NCBI RefSeq assembly: GCF_910592395.1
Contig: NC_088308.1
Coordinates: 4,898,001-4,962,000 of the forward strand
Length of the DNA: 64,000 nucleotides
Direction: 5' to 3'
Source of the DNA: Lineus longissimus
Lineage: Eukaryota > Nemertea > Pilidiophora > Heteronemertea > Lineidae
The translations under genes and the position numbers were made by a program. The notes beneath the pieces were generated by a model, which made no database searches, was not told the DNA's origin, and saw nothing but the letters and a program-made list of their open reading frames with translations. Below are positions 26,415 through 37,796 of the stretch, in pieces (position 1 is the stretch's first letter; every line of letters starts with the position of its first letter).

Positions 26415-27644
26415 TTATAACGGGGTCGGCTCACTCTCTTTTTCGTGGTAACGATAACAATCCATCCGACACGTCCACAGCGGAACGATCTTCTTCAAAA
26501 CCTTCCTAAATCGTCTAGCAGTCAGACAATACACGAAGAAGTTCACAAACGAGTTAAAGGCTTGAGTCAAGGTTGAGATTATGAACAAGACGAAGTTTGC
26601 TTCATGTCCAGCGCGTGTTTTCTGTCGCATCCCAACCTCATTAGACCGCTCCCACTTACTCCAAATGATAAAGTAACTTTCGGCAACTTTGGGAAGCTCA
26701 CAGAGGACAAACACTATAGCTATGATCACAAGCATAACTGTCGCGAAGGAACCCCGGTCGACCTCGCTCGAGTTCCGAGACAGGAGAGACCGGGCTGTCC
26801 GCGCACGTTTCAGCACCAGGATGATCCTGAAATTCAGGATCAACACAATGAAGACGGGGAGAAGCAAGTTCATCACACTGTCAACACTGTAGTAAGTCAC
26901 GTTATACACCAAGTTCGAATTTAAGCTACTCAGGCTGAAGGCAGCAATCTTCTGGCGGTGACTGAGCGTGAAGCTTGTACCGACTGTGGTGAACTGCATG
27001 AAAGACGGAACATTGAAGGCCACAACGTACAGGAAGAGTAGCGCTAGGATCCGCGCGATCACGGACACGCGACAGAATCGCGACATGTTTAGCGGGTAGT
27101 AGAGTGCGACGTAGCGGTCTACTGTGACCATCGCTACCATCCAGACGGACGCATCCCTTGCGACCTCCATGATCCCCTTGAAGTAAGGCAGCACCCGTGA
27201 AAGGTACTGGAGGTAGAGGCACAGATGTCCCAGAGCATGAAACCAGCTGTATAACGTCCAAGTGAACAGATTACTCAGTAAGAACACACTGTCCGCTATG
27301 GCTAACATCTGAATCAGGAACGTCGTGGATGAACGTTGAGGCATTCTGGAGAAGACCACGATACTGATGATATTTGCAACGATTCCAACGATACAAATTA
27401 CAGCAAGGACACAACCCAGCGCAATGAAAATCGTATACGTGTAAGGATTTTCTATCCCACCACATTTTGTTGGCAAATTCACCTGCGAGAAGTTCAAGTG
27501 AAAGTTGCGAACCGTTATATTGGAAGAATCATTTGACTTGATAGTCTTCCAGACGAAGTGGCCGAAGTTAAAGTCACCGAAACCGGTCCTGCTCCATGGC
27601 CCGGAAGAAGTAGTTGTCTCGTTTAGCTCAACACGGCCCATCAT
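26415..27644 (-). CDS. orphan class A (rhodopsin-like) GPCR, 409 aa, intronless
   Basis: A single open frame with a plasma-membrane receptor layout. The N-terminus of about 65 residues carries NDS, NIT and NFS sequons and is followed by seven hydrophobic segments. TM1 has GIVAN (Asn1.50), TM2 has LAIADS (Asp2.50), TM3 ends in DRY, TM6 has CELP (Cys6.47, Pro6.50), and TM7 has NFFVY in place of NPxxY. The tail is short and basic (RRFRKVLKK). Spacing back from DRY places Leu where the conserved Cys3.25 should be, and ECL2 also lacks a cysteine, so the usual disulphide is absent. The closest style is the invertebrate neuropeptide (FMRFamide-receptor-like) group, but the ligand is unknown. GC content is clearly above the surroundings, as expected of coding DNA. 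Start is the first of two adjacent Met codons. Confidence 0.9.
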   Translation of the reverse strand: MMGRVELNETTTSSGPWSRTGFGDFNFGHFVWKTIKSNDSSNITVRNFHLNFSQVNLPTKCGGIENPYTYTIFIALGCVLAVICIVGIVANIISIVVFSRMPQRSSTTFLIQMLAIADSVFLLSNLFTWTLYSWFHALGHLCLYLQYLSRVLPYFKGIMEVARDASVWMVAMVTVDRYVALYYPLNMSRFCRVSVIARILALLFLYVVAFNVPSFMQFTTVGTSFTLSHRQKIAAFSLSSLNSNLVYNVTYYSVDSVMNLLLPVFIVLILNFRIILVLKRARTARSLLSRNSSEVDRGSFATVMLVIIAIVFVLCELPKVAESYFIIWSKWERSNEVGMRQKTRAGHEANFVLFIISTLTQAFNSFVNFFVYCLTARRFRKVLKKIVPLWTCRMDCYRYHEKESEPTPL

Positions 27645-30600
27645 GCTAGGTGATGATGTGATAATATACTGGAATAACTAGTGTTGGACACTCTGACCCC
27701 ATGTAATCCGTTAACAGTTTTTAAAGTTTTTAAAGGCTATCAGAGTCCATAATGAAACAGCTTATTTCGAAGTGCTACGGTTATGAACTAATGACGAACT
27801 CCTTTAATTTTCCTTATACGGCTACAACTCTCTTCAAAGAGTCTACTGGTACATTGTACTCATTAATAGAAGAGTGGGCATTCTATCCTATTTTATCCAT
27901 ATAACACGCAACACCGTGTTATACTTCCTGTAGTATCGAAAGAAGGCAATCATATGTTTTATTAATACTGCAACACTTGGCACAATCTTCCCGATGTAAC
28001 TCCTTATAACGAACGCACATTCACATATCTTCATGTAATAATTCACTGTCTTCCACAAGACCAAATAACCTCTTTTTGGATCCTACATCATGAAAATCTA
28101 TAATCAATCACGAAACGTATTGTTTTGTCAAATGTTGCGAAGCTGCATTAAGATAAGGCGAAGCAATGACCACAAAACCATTCGTTAATATACAGAAGTT
28201 ATTGATCGACGGTCGTCTCAATGTTTTGTGGCTACCCAGGAGACGAGGGCACTGTATCTTATTATAAATCAAGTGAATCTGATGAAAAAATGCCCTTGAC
28301 CTGCTTTCCTATCATTCCATTCTAAGGTACACGTTTATATATTATATTAATCCAGATAACTTCGCTGAGAATTGTCGAATATGAAGTTCTTGACTGTCAT
28401 CATTCAAGTATCATCTGCTTATCCAAAATTTCTCTCCAGGTCTAAAATGAAGGTCATCTACTACAACGAAACCCTTAAACAAAAGTCTAAGAGGAAGTTC
28501 ACCCACATGCACCCGATGTAGTTCCACACGGAAAGCTTGGTTGTACATGTAGTTTCTTTTCTTCGCAAAATGACCTATCCCTGATCTGAACAACCTGCTG
28601 CCTTTAAACTTTCAAAAGTATTTTGGGTAAAAAAAAGATGTGGTAATCTGAGGCTTCAAAATACGCCTTAAATGCAATGTGAAAATCGTCGATTTGTCCG
28701 AGAATTTCCTGGTGGGTTTTCAGTTATAACCGTGACAGCGAATACTCATTGTTAACTAATAACTGATTTATCAGTTCAAATCACACAAAAATTGTTGCGC
28801 TGTGTGGTTGATTTCACAGTTTTGAAGGTTATTAACAAATAAATTGAATGTATCCTGGCGTGCCTGATATCATTCGAAGGTATTCCGTCTTTGAGATCTA
28901 GAATCGTCCCTGGTGCAGCAACACGAATTACTACCAATTTCCGAGATGAGTAACAGGCTTCACAGACTTTAACGAATTTCCTTATACACACTCAATATCA
29001 TCTTTTAATGCCACAAACAAAAATATTTGCTCTCAAATTCAAATATAGGCACGATAGCAATGTATTTGGTGACTTACCCTAAGGAACTACGAGTTTGTAA
29101 TCCAGTTTGTTTTTGCGTATACCTCTTATTGTCCTGCATGTGAAAGAGATAGCGAAGAATTACTACATTTTCCGTATGTTTGTTTCTAATTTTGAAAGGA
29201 TCATTCTGTAGTTTTGCAAGCTAATGCAGCTAAATTTGAATGTTAAATACATTTAAAAACTTATTATTATTATCATCAGAAGCCTGTGTGAAATCCTTTA
29301 CTCGAAATCCAAAAGTTTACGATTCCTTAAGTCTTCATTCAAATTTTGCAATCTCCAGTCATAATCAATGTATAATCCTCTGACAAATTTTGATGAACAA
29401 CAAATTAATCTCTTCTGCGATGACGAGTGCTTAAAGCAATGACGACGACTATAAGACTGTTTGGGAATATCCTAGCAGCGCGACCTCGTTCCGACCAGCT
29501 CCATGTAACATCTGCGCTAAACGAGCACCATCTCATTCATATACCACATTCATTTCACCCTGGGTTTCTGGATTGGTTGGTTACTTCAGTGACGTCAACC
29601 TTTCTGCAATACATCCCTAAAAACAACAATAGAAATGATGACCGATTGACTGTAACATTGATCAAAACACAATCCTGCACCACCCAATTGTTTTTTCTCA
29701 ATCTCAGCGACGCGACATGTTGCTTCATGTATTTACCTTCAAATGTAATTAGCAGTCATCCATCTTGAATTCGTGAGATCTTGCCTAATGTCGATTGTAT
29801 AAGGATCGTACATTTTATCAACTAGAACCTCCCCCTTTCGGTTCTGCAACCACCTGACGAATTCACCATTACAAAAGCTCATGAAAATGATTCATTCATT
29901 ATTGTATTCATGATTTCGGAAGTGGACCGGAAGTCTCTTGTGACAGGTTCTTTTCTGGCGCCTACGCCAACAAATCGGGATTGAGGGTTTCTTATACAAC
30001 AGGAATAATTCGAAAGGCTGATTGACAGAGCTGAATATCTCTTAATAAATCGCTGCATGTCTATGGACATGATAACATGTCTACGCACTTTTCACCCAGA
30101 GTCTGAATTGATGAAACCAACACGATAAAGCAAACACAGTCATTAGGAGAATGGGCAAACCTTAAAGCCAAATGAAAATTTGATTCGTGTTTCCATCTGT
30201 TGCTCGGAAATCTGCGGAGATACTTTGAGGCTTGTGATTCGAGTGAGACTTGGCAAGGATGATCACCATTGACGACACTTGGAGAATGGACAACAGCAGG
30301 ATTGAGAGCTTCTGATTGGCCAATATACTAACAAGAAACTTTTTGAAAAGTCACGGAATGTGGTTCCGAAATAAAAACCAATTGTCGAAAACAAAACAAT
30401 AACACAGTTACATTCATTTGGCATTATCCAATCCTGAATCAATGAAACCAAGTAATCTCATTTATTAGCCGAACGGGCAAACCCTCATGGAAATTACAAA
30501 TTTATTGGATCGCCGCTACAACCTGTTGCTTGACATTAACGCTGGCATTAAAGATAGATTACAGTAGTATGGTCACTAAGAGCAAGTAATCCCTAAAGCT

Positions 30601-33600
30601 TGTAGCTATCTATTATACATGTGACGGCTGTTGGTTAGGATAGATGACTGGAAAAGCCATACGAGGTCATTGAACAGCTGTTGGAAAGGAAGGGGGCATT
30701 TCAGAACACACGTGTAGTAGTTGTTGCTAAACTCTGAGCTTTCTCAGTGTGATTGTACAAATTTCTGAAAAAAAACATATCTTCAAAAAAAATTTTCAGC
30801 ATGATATACATGTATATTTTTTTATCAAATGTTGATTTCTTCTTCGGACATAAACAACCTAGCGGTCATCATCAAATTCTATTTCAGTATGGTGACATGA
30901 CTGTGTGTACAATATTGTATGCTTTTTACATTGTATAAGGCCGGTAGTGTTATGGTCACATCCGTGCGTAGTTTGAGTAGTCACAATATATATGCTGAAA
31001 GTTACCTCATTACAATGAAGAAGAAACTATTCGAAGAAAAAAACAATCATGTGCTGGTGTGTCGTTATCGCTGTTGTTGAACCGCAATATTGCGGCTCCT
31101 GTACGGATATGGGAAATATCAGACATTCCCAAGCTTCGCCGTAACTCTCAACGAGGAGTAAACAAGGGCGTAAGAACTCAAGTGAATGTATCCACAATGA
31201 TGCCAATCTTTGATCAGATGTCTCTTCAAAGACTTCTTATCGGCAAGCAGTGCATGACCAAGTAATGATTATCTCAGATTTACGAGGTTTTTTGTGACGA
31301 TGCGATCGCAACCCAGGTTGGTGACCGGCTGGCTCCAATTAATAGGTACCTATGGAGGTAATTTCCAATATGAATGCAACATAATTCAGCTGCAAGCTAC
31401 ATTGTAGACAAGCACCCTTCGGGAGGAGTAGACAGGTGCACGCTCATTTGGAATGAGGGTCCTTGGAAAAAAGGTTAAAAATACACAGTTCAGCCGCTTA
31501 TCACTTCATGCAAATGAGCTGTGATGAGCTATAGGGTTTTATCCATATCAGCAGCACCGGTTGGAAACGCCAATTATGAACTTGATATGACCCTTCGAGT
31601 ACGTCTTGTCTGAATCAAAGTATGGAGTAGGTTTATAACACCCCTGTCCTCTAGGGTAGAGGGGTAGGCCTATCGAATCGGTGCTTGGCTCGAAGGAGCT
31701 ATTTTTGTTGCGACAATTTTGGCGGGACGTTTAAGTCAATGAAGAACATAGATGTAGTACAAATGAGCTATGATATTTATTTGAACTTCTCTAGTTGCCA
31801 GTATTTGTACTAGGTGTGTCGCCATGGCGTTCTCGAGTTAAAACCATCTGCTGCAGGTATAAATCAGCTACGCTCGTTGTGGAGACACGTCCCGGGAATT
31901 AATGGCCCAATAAATAAAGAAACCATTGGATTACATTGAGAAATGAGATGCGACTAAAACAACAAGTACATGTATGTTTGTAAACAAACGCAGTCTCAAT
32001 AAAATGGATCTGGGCAAAGAGACGACTGCACTAAGGAATGCCTCTTTAAATGCTTATGCCCTGAGAGTTTTCATGTACACATGTACACATCTTCACATGT
32101 GTACATGTAGTATGTTTAAATGTACATGACCGGTACACGTATATGTACATAGGCCTATTGTATACCATGAATCTTAGTTCTCATTCCAGACATGCGAAAT
32201 GACCTTCGGTCATACCACGTGACACCTTGTTACAGATTTCGTTCAGTATTCTAAATACGACGACCAGCACTAGACCTAGTAGCGGTAACCATAGCATCCA
32301 TCATTGACATTTCTCCTAAAATTCGATTTCTCAAATATCATGACATTACTTGAACTGACGGAGCCCTAATCTAAAGTGGTGAGGCCTGCTGACAAGAGTA
32401 TTTACCAATCAGAAGACTACCTGTCTTACAATCGGCTTCATAATTAAATATCACTGTCCTTTTCGGCCACTGTCTGAATTTCTTACTGATCGTCATACAT
32501 TGTAAGTACAGGTACATGTACGTGTATATACATTGTAGTTGCTGCACTGGGGTCTTCGTAGCACACATCGTAGCACACATCTTCCCTGGAATATTTCAAC
32601 CCACCAAAGACTTGCTTTGCATATGCTACAGCCGCACTAAATATAAATGCATTCCAATAATCGCATGACAGCTAATCGCATTCTCGCCTGGTTTTATTAC
32701 TTTTAGAGTAACCCAGTCCGTGACATGACGCCAGAATGAAACGAGGTGAACGCCTTTGCTTGATTTCAGCAAACTCCCGTCTGATCTCGTCTGGTTCCGG
32801 TCTCGCTCCGATGCGAATTTAAAGTTTATATGATTAAAAAAATATCATTTTCCGCTTATCGAGTACTGCATTCGTGAAACCTGCATGTGACGGCATATGG
32901 TGGTATCATCATGTTCTTATTTCAAGCAAAACCTTCTCAGCTTTTTCCTTATTGTGATTCATCGCCAAGGAAGTGCAACGCCGGGGTGATTGGGATGATG
33001 GCTGTAGTAGTGCGGGCAATAAACAAGGCCGGGCTCTATTGTGCGATCATATTATCTAGCTTAAAATCCCAGAGCAATCATCATCAACCACATGGTAGGA
33101 CTACGCTTTCACACCATCTTGAATCCTTTTCAACCAATACATTACCTATCACCATTTTCGTCATCTCTGATTGTACAACATCAACCTTGCGTCAAAAGCA
33201 GAGCAATATACCATCAAGAGATGAATGGTAATTATGGATAAAATCAGGAAACATGAACTAATTTATGACGACTTGTTGACAAACGCATGCAAAATGGCAA
33301 TAAATCCTTGAAATCAAATTCATCCGATCATTGCAGTGCAACATTAAATTGATTTAATTGTCTCTCTTAATCTTTAATTTCCTTATGTCATTAGATTGAG
33401 CCATAAATTCCTTCACTCGCTGCCATGATTTCTTGCGCAGTCACACCCATACGGAATAGATCGTAAAATGTCTCTATAACTCAGCATGTATTCACCTTTG
33501 GTAGACACGCGCATAGAATGCTATATTCAAGACCTGCATTCCGCCGTTGTTTTGTTGTCTTTTTTTCAAGGGGAAAAAACCAGAGGCAATAGCCAAAGAA

Positions 33601-34107
33601 TATTTCTGCTTAAATAACTTAGATAACCTAGATTGGAAAGGTCCCTGTGCGATGGTAGCCTCATAGCCTCTCGCGGCTACCACGCAATCAATGGGGCTTA
33701 AAAACATAGTCACAGAGCAATTTTTATTGGTAATCTTCTCTCTATTCACTTGATGCACCCATTTTATCATAATTTTCCCTCCCATATTTTTCAAGTTGAC
33801 TTGCCAGCTCCGCTCACCCAATAATACCCAAGAGATGATAATTTAGCACATCTTCTTCCGAGCGCAATTGAACATGTTGAATTATGTAGCCGAGTCCACC
33901 CAATTTCTGTCATATCCTTCAAAATTATCGCACGTACGTTGTTACCAGACGATGACGTCTTGTCAGCTATTGATGGGAATCGAGTCGCCTCCGACTGCGG
34001 AACGTCCTAACGAAACAGAATTACCTCCAGGGGAAGTGTACTGTAGTAGTGGGGATAAAAATATTGAGCTTAGACCTGAGCGTAAAAAGGATATGGCTAT
34101 ATATAAC
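27645..34107. other. long intergenic region
   Basis: Includes the 5' flank of the 26.4-kb GPCR. About 6.5 kb hold only short random frames. A cluster of overlapping TACATGTA/GTACAC palindromes lies at 32060-32170. No gene supported. Confidence 0.35.
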
Positions 34108-34258
34108 TCTAATATGTAGGAGGAAACTGGAGACCCCAGAGGAAAGCTACGCTGTCGAAGAGAGTCGCGTGCTCTATCATAAATCATATGTGTGTACCGG
34201 GCCAACAGGGTATCGAACCCGGGACCTCAGTAACAGTTGCTAACGTTTCCACGGAGTC
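34108..34258 (-). mobile_element. tRNA-derived SINE, copy B
   Basis: Read on the minus strand, a tRNA-like head leads to a perfect B box (GGTTCGATACC, near 34212). The body then has GACTCTCTTCGACAGCG, TCTGGGGTCTCCAGTTTCCT and CCTACAT, the same ordered blocks as the plus-strand copy at 11.5 kb. This is the best-preserved of the three copies, particularly at the B box. Confidence 0.6.
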
Positions 34259-36384
34259 TTTCTCAAGGGAAGGATAGAATACAAGTACATCCACACCTAC
34301 CGAATATAAACTTACAGATAGCCATTCAACTTACCCCGGACTTGGGTTTATAGTGATGCCGAACTCAGAGGAACGTTTAATCACAGAATATTACCACTTT
34401 CAAGAAGATTCTTGACTTAACCTTGAAGTCCATCCATACCCACATCATTGAATTTTCTGCAAATATCATGACGGCATAAATCACCACTTGCTGTCACTAG
34501 ATATCAACAATGAATAAATCTCTTATTGTTGCCGCTGATAAATAATGGTCTCTTTTCAATCAAAATAGGTGTATAAATCAAATTATTTGTATGGTAAAGA
34601 TCATAGTTTGATTAGAAATTCCCTTATGACCTTACTCTTGATAATAAAGAAGAAAGTATTGAAATCTGCGGCCGTATTTACGGTTTCTTCTTCTTTGCCA
34701 TTCTAAAGGCCATAGAGTCTCAGTCCGCACTTTGGGGCATTGGTGAAATTGGTTGCTAAACATTTTCTTAGACTAACAATAAAGATGACACAGCTCTCAG
34801 CGTTTTTGATTTAAACAGCTTTCTTAGGAATGGGAGTTCAGCTCGTGCAAATCTAATGTTCAAGAGTATATACAATACCACTAAATAATGCTTCAGCTTC
34901 AGAATGGGGCGAAACAAAATGAGATGTAATCTCAGGCAGATTTGCTCGAACTAAAAGTCTGATGGTTTGGTATAATTCATAATAATTCATACCGCCAACT
35001 GATCAAAGAGCGTACACATTCTCCCTCAGGCTGATGATGTGGAGGTGTTCAACTACGAATTCACCGCTGATCTCTAGTCACGGACCTAATATTATTCAAT
35101 CCGCGCTTACCTCAAGCACGATGTTTCGCATTTTCTGGCTGTTATGGCCACCAAGATGTCCTCCATTGTTGGTCTTTGTCGAAGGAAGCAGGAATAAGCT
35201 TGGGAAAGGTGAAGGTCGGCGTGAAAGCATCCTGAACTTCAGGGTATTTCACTCGTAAGTTATCAGTGACCGAGCTTATGTAACGCGAGGGAAGGAGCAC
35301 ACGACTGACCCTGGTATTCGAGGGTGGTTTGGAAGGTGAGACAGTCGAGTGAGGGTAATCCTTCTTAAAATCCACTTCTACAGTGCGCTCTAAATGAGAA
35401 GCAAGACCGACAAAAGTTCATCAAAGGGTATATACATCTTATACGACAAATGTATGGTCTTATATCATCATTACCATCTCTAGAAACCGTGTTAGAAACA
35501 ATAACTTCCCGGATCAAACTAAAGGCATGCCGATCCACCGTCGTTGTGAAAGGAGGAGACTTTAGGACTGATATTCACCGCCGATAAGTCGGCATGACTA
35601 AAGGAACTCGCATTTCCTTGGCCAGCGCTAACTGGCACAATCCATTACAATCTAGAACAGCTTTGCTCCACGCCTCTCTCCTCCATCAAGAGGATCGCGC
35701 GCCATGGAGCACCATTAAGATGCTCCTTAGAGGAAGCCATCAAATGATCCGTCCTCAAACTGATACCACCAAACACAATGCATTAACCGAGTAATGTTGC
35801 ATAGTTGTGGACATAAAGTCATAATGATACCATAGTGTGATAATAAATCTTGAATGGGCGATTCATGGCAAGGAATTCGGTGAGATTGCTATCGGGTAAG
35901 GTACTTGGCGAGTGATCTATCGCATTCTAATCGATTTTGATATGGTAAGCTTTACGAGTCCCTTGGGGCGTCCACTGGTGCCCGGTACCTTTCAATAGAA
36001 ACCATTACCTATGAAGTACCGATGAGATGGGCAAGATAAGTTCACTTTAACAGAGTCAGGTCATCGGCGTTCCTCTTTGGTACCCTATCAGCGTTTCCGG
36101 CTATTTTATGGAAGCCTGTTTTAATCACCTACAAACTGAGCTCAATACAATATAGTCGATGATGAAGCAAGTCAACCGTGCAGATTCTACTAGGGTTATT
36201 TTACTAAGTTTTCCACGGTCACCATGGATCAATAAAACAGACGGATACAGCTCCAGCATTCTGGTCAGGTGGAGCTTGTCCTTGAAGCTTGTCCATGATG
36301 GTTCTCTCCAGACACACATTTGACCTCTCCTTCGGGTATGTCATAGAGTAATAATATGTAAAGTCAAGGACTTAGTGAGCCCCC
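34259..36384. other. intergenic, nothing recognised
   Basis: No supported gene, repeat or motif. Confidence 0.3.
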
Positions 36385-36610
36385 CTTTAGGTCGGGGGAG
36401 CTCCCCCGAACCCCCCTACGAGCATATGTTAAGTGCAAGCTCTAACAACTACAGCTGTTACAATGGGGGGACACCCCCCAAACCCCCCTCCGTCGACATA
36501 GGTTTTTACCAGTGCGTTGGGGGGAAACTCCCCCCAACCCCCCCCCCCCCCCCCGGTGGACAGTCAACTAGCCCTTCTGTGTCATACTGCTGGAGGGGGG
36601 GGGTGCGATG
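36385..36610. repeat. array of G-run/C-run hairpins
   Basis: Three successive units of about 55-70 bp. Each opens with five or six G, a short spacer and five or six C (for example GGGGGAGCTCCCCC and GGGGGGACACCCCCC), then AA(C)6, then unique sequence. The last unit ends in about 18 C, followed downstream by a G run. The plus frame across it reads GGxxPPxPP periodically, which follows from the repeat and is not evidence of a gene. Confidence 0.7.
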
Positions 36611-37576
36611 GGACCATCCATATAGTTCCTTCCGACACATTTTTGTTTTGGTAATGTAATACATTGTGATTGTCCTTATTCACGGGAATCGGGCGTTTCC
36701 AGTGATATACGACACTTAAATGGATTGTCCTCATGCATTCACTTTGGAAACGCATTTTAAAATAGATGTTACGTCCTGTTAGTGGGGCACGTCATCATCG
36801 CGTACATTTGGGAAAAACTCCCTAACGAGACCGGAGCAGACAGCTGAAAGTAGTTTATTTATTGGCCGCTAGGGTACAGAATGTACGTCGCTCACCCGAA
36901 TTTTTCACGCAACTATAGCTAAATAGAGCGAGTTCTAGTTTGTGATTCATTTTGATACTTCAGATTTGGGCAGTAGACCAATATAACTTAGTCGTCAGTG
37001 TGGTTTTAAGCTGGAAAAACGTATTTGTTTTTCCTAAAGTGCCTTTTTTGGACGGGTGTGTGCGATTGTTTTGTTTTTATGTAACGTGACCTCGACCATG
37101 TCGACACAAAATTGAAATAAACCACCCTTTTCTGTCATTATTTAGGACGGATATTTCTCTAATAAAAATATTAATATAATTGGCCAATTTCTTAGGCATA
37201 TGATGTAGCGAATTCCCATGAAGATTTAAATTTAATTTAACTTAATTTAAACTAATGGGATAGCAACCACCACCGGAAGATCGCGGAGAAATCGGTAAAC
37301 TCAACGGAGTTAATTCAGAAAAATACCAAAAAAAATTGTTTGTAGGATATACAATAGTTACTCTCTTTATTTCTAATCATTCACTATATACTCCCGCACA
37401 CACGTGTATCTTAAGAGCCCCTCCTAAGAGGGGGGCTTATAATCAGGACCTTACAGATAAGAATGATAATGAAGGGTAAAGTTGTCCCGTCTCGCCTAAT
37501 GACAATCCAATGACTTCCGCCAAGGGTGAAATAAATTCTCCTTGAGTACTATAGTAGCGTCCGAATACCGTCTTGT
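36611..37576. other. intergenic, nothing recognised
   Basis: AT-rich; a small GAGGGG/CCCCTC hairpin (CCCCTCCTAAGAGGGG) lies near 37420. No gene. Confidence 0.35.
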
Positions 37577-37664
37577 AAAATTTAAATGTAATTGTACATT
37601 GGCTCTAAATTTAAATGTAATTGTACATTGGCTCAAAAATTTAAATGTAATTGTACATTGGCTC
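37577..37664. repeat. three tandem copies of a 29-31 bp unit
   Basis: The unit (A)AATTTAAATGTAATTG + TACATTGGCTC occurs three times with only 1-2 base length changes between copies. It abuts the BEL/Pao-like fragment. Confidence 0.85.
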
Positions 37665-37796
37665 AACTCCCAGCTCGCCTACTGAAGAACTCCAAGCTAC
37701 ATGAGGACTACACCAAGTCCATGGGTGACATGCTGCAGAAAGGTTACGCAGAAAAGGTGCCCAAGGATGAATTGAGTTTCAATGATGGTACTCCTA
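37661..37796 (+). pseudogene. BEL/Pao retrotransposon polyprotein fragment
   Basis: The frame reads RLLKNSKLHEDYTKSMGDML followed by QKGYAEKVPKDEL and NDGT. This resembles the conserved stretch just before the reverse-transcriptase core of BEL/Pao elements, where a basic Leu-rich helix leads to KGYAEKVP. The frame then loses similarity before the expected WYxPHHGV block, and no LTRs or flanking pol sequence are visible, so this is a short dead fragment. Family assignment is from memory of the motif. Confidence 0.55.

Noticed and set aside
29427-29768. 113-codon plus-strand frame
   Set aside because: No domain or splice context; composition like surrounding DNA.
36375-36659. 94-codon Pro/Gly-rich frame
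   Set aside because: Produced by the G-run/C-run repeat; no start context or flanking exon support.
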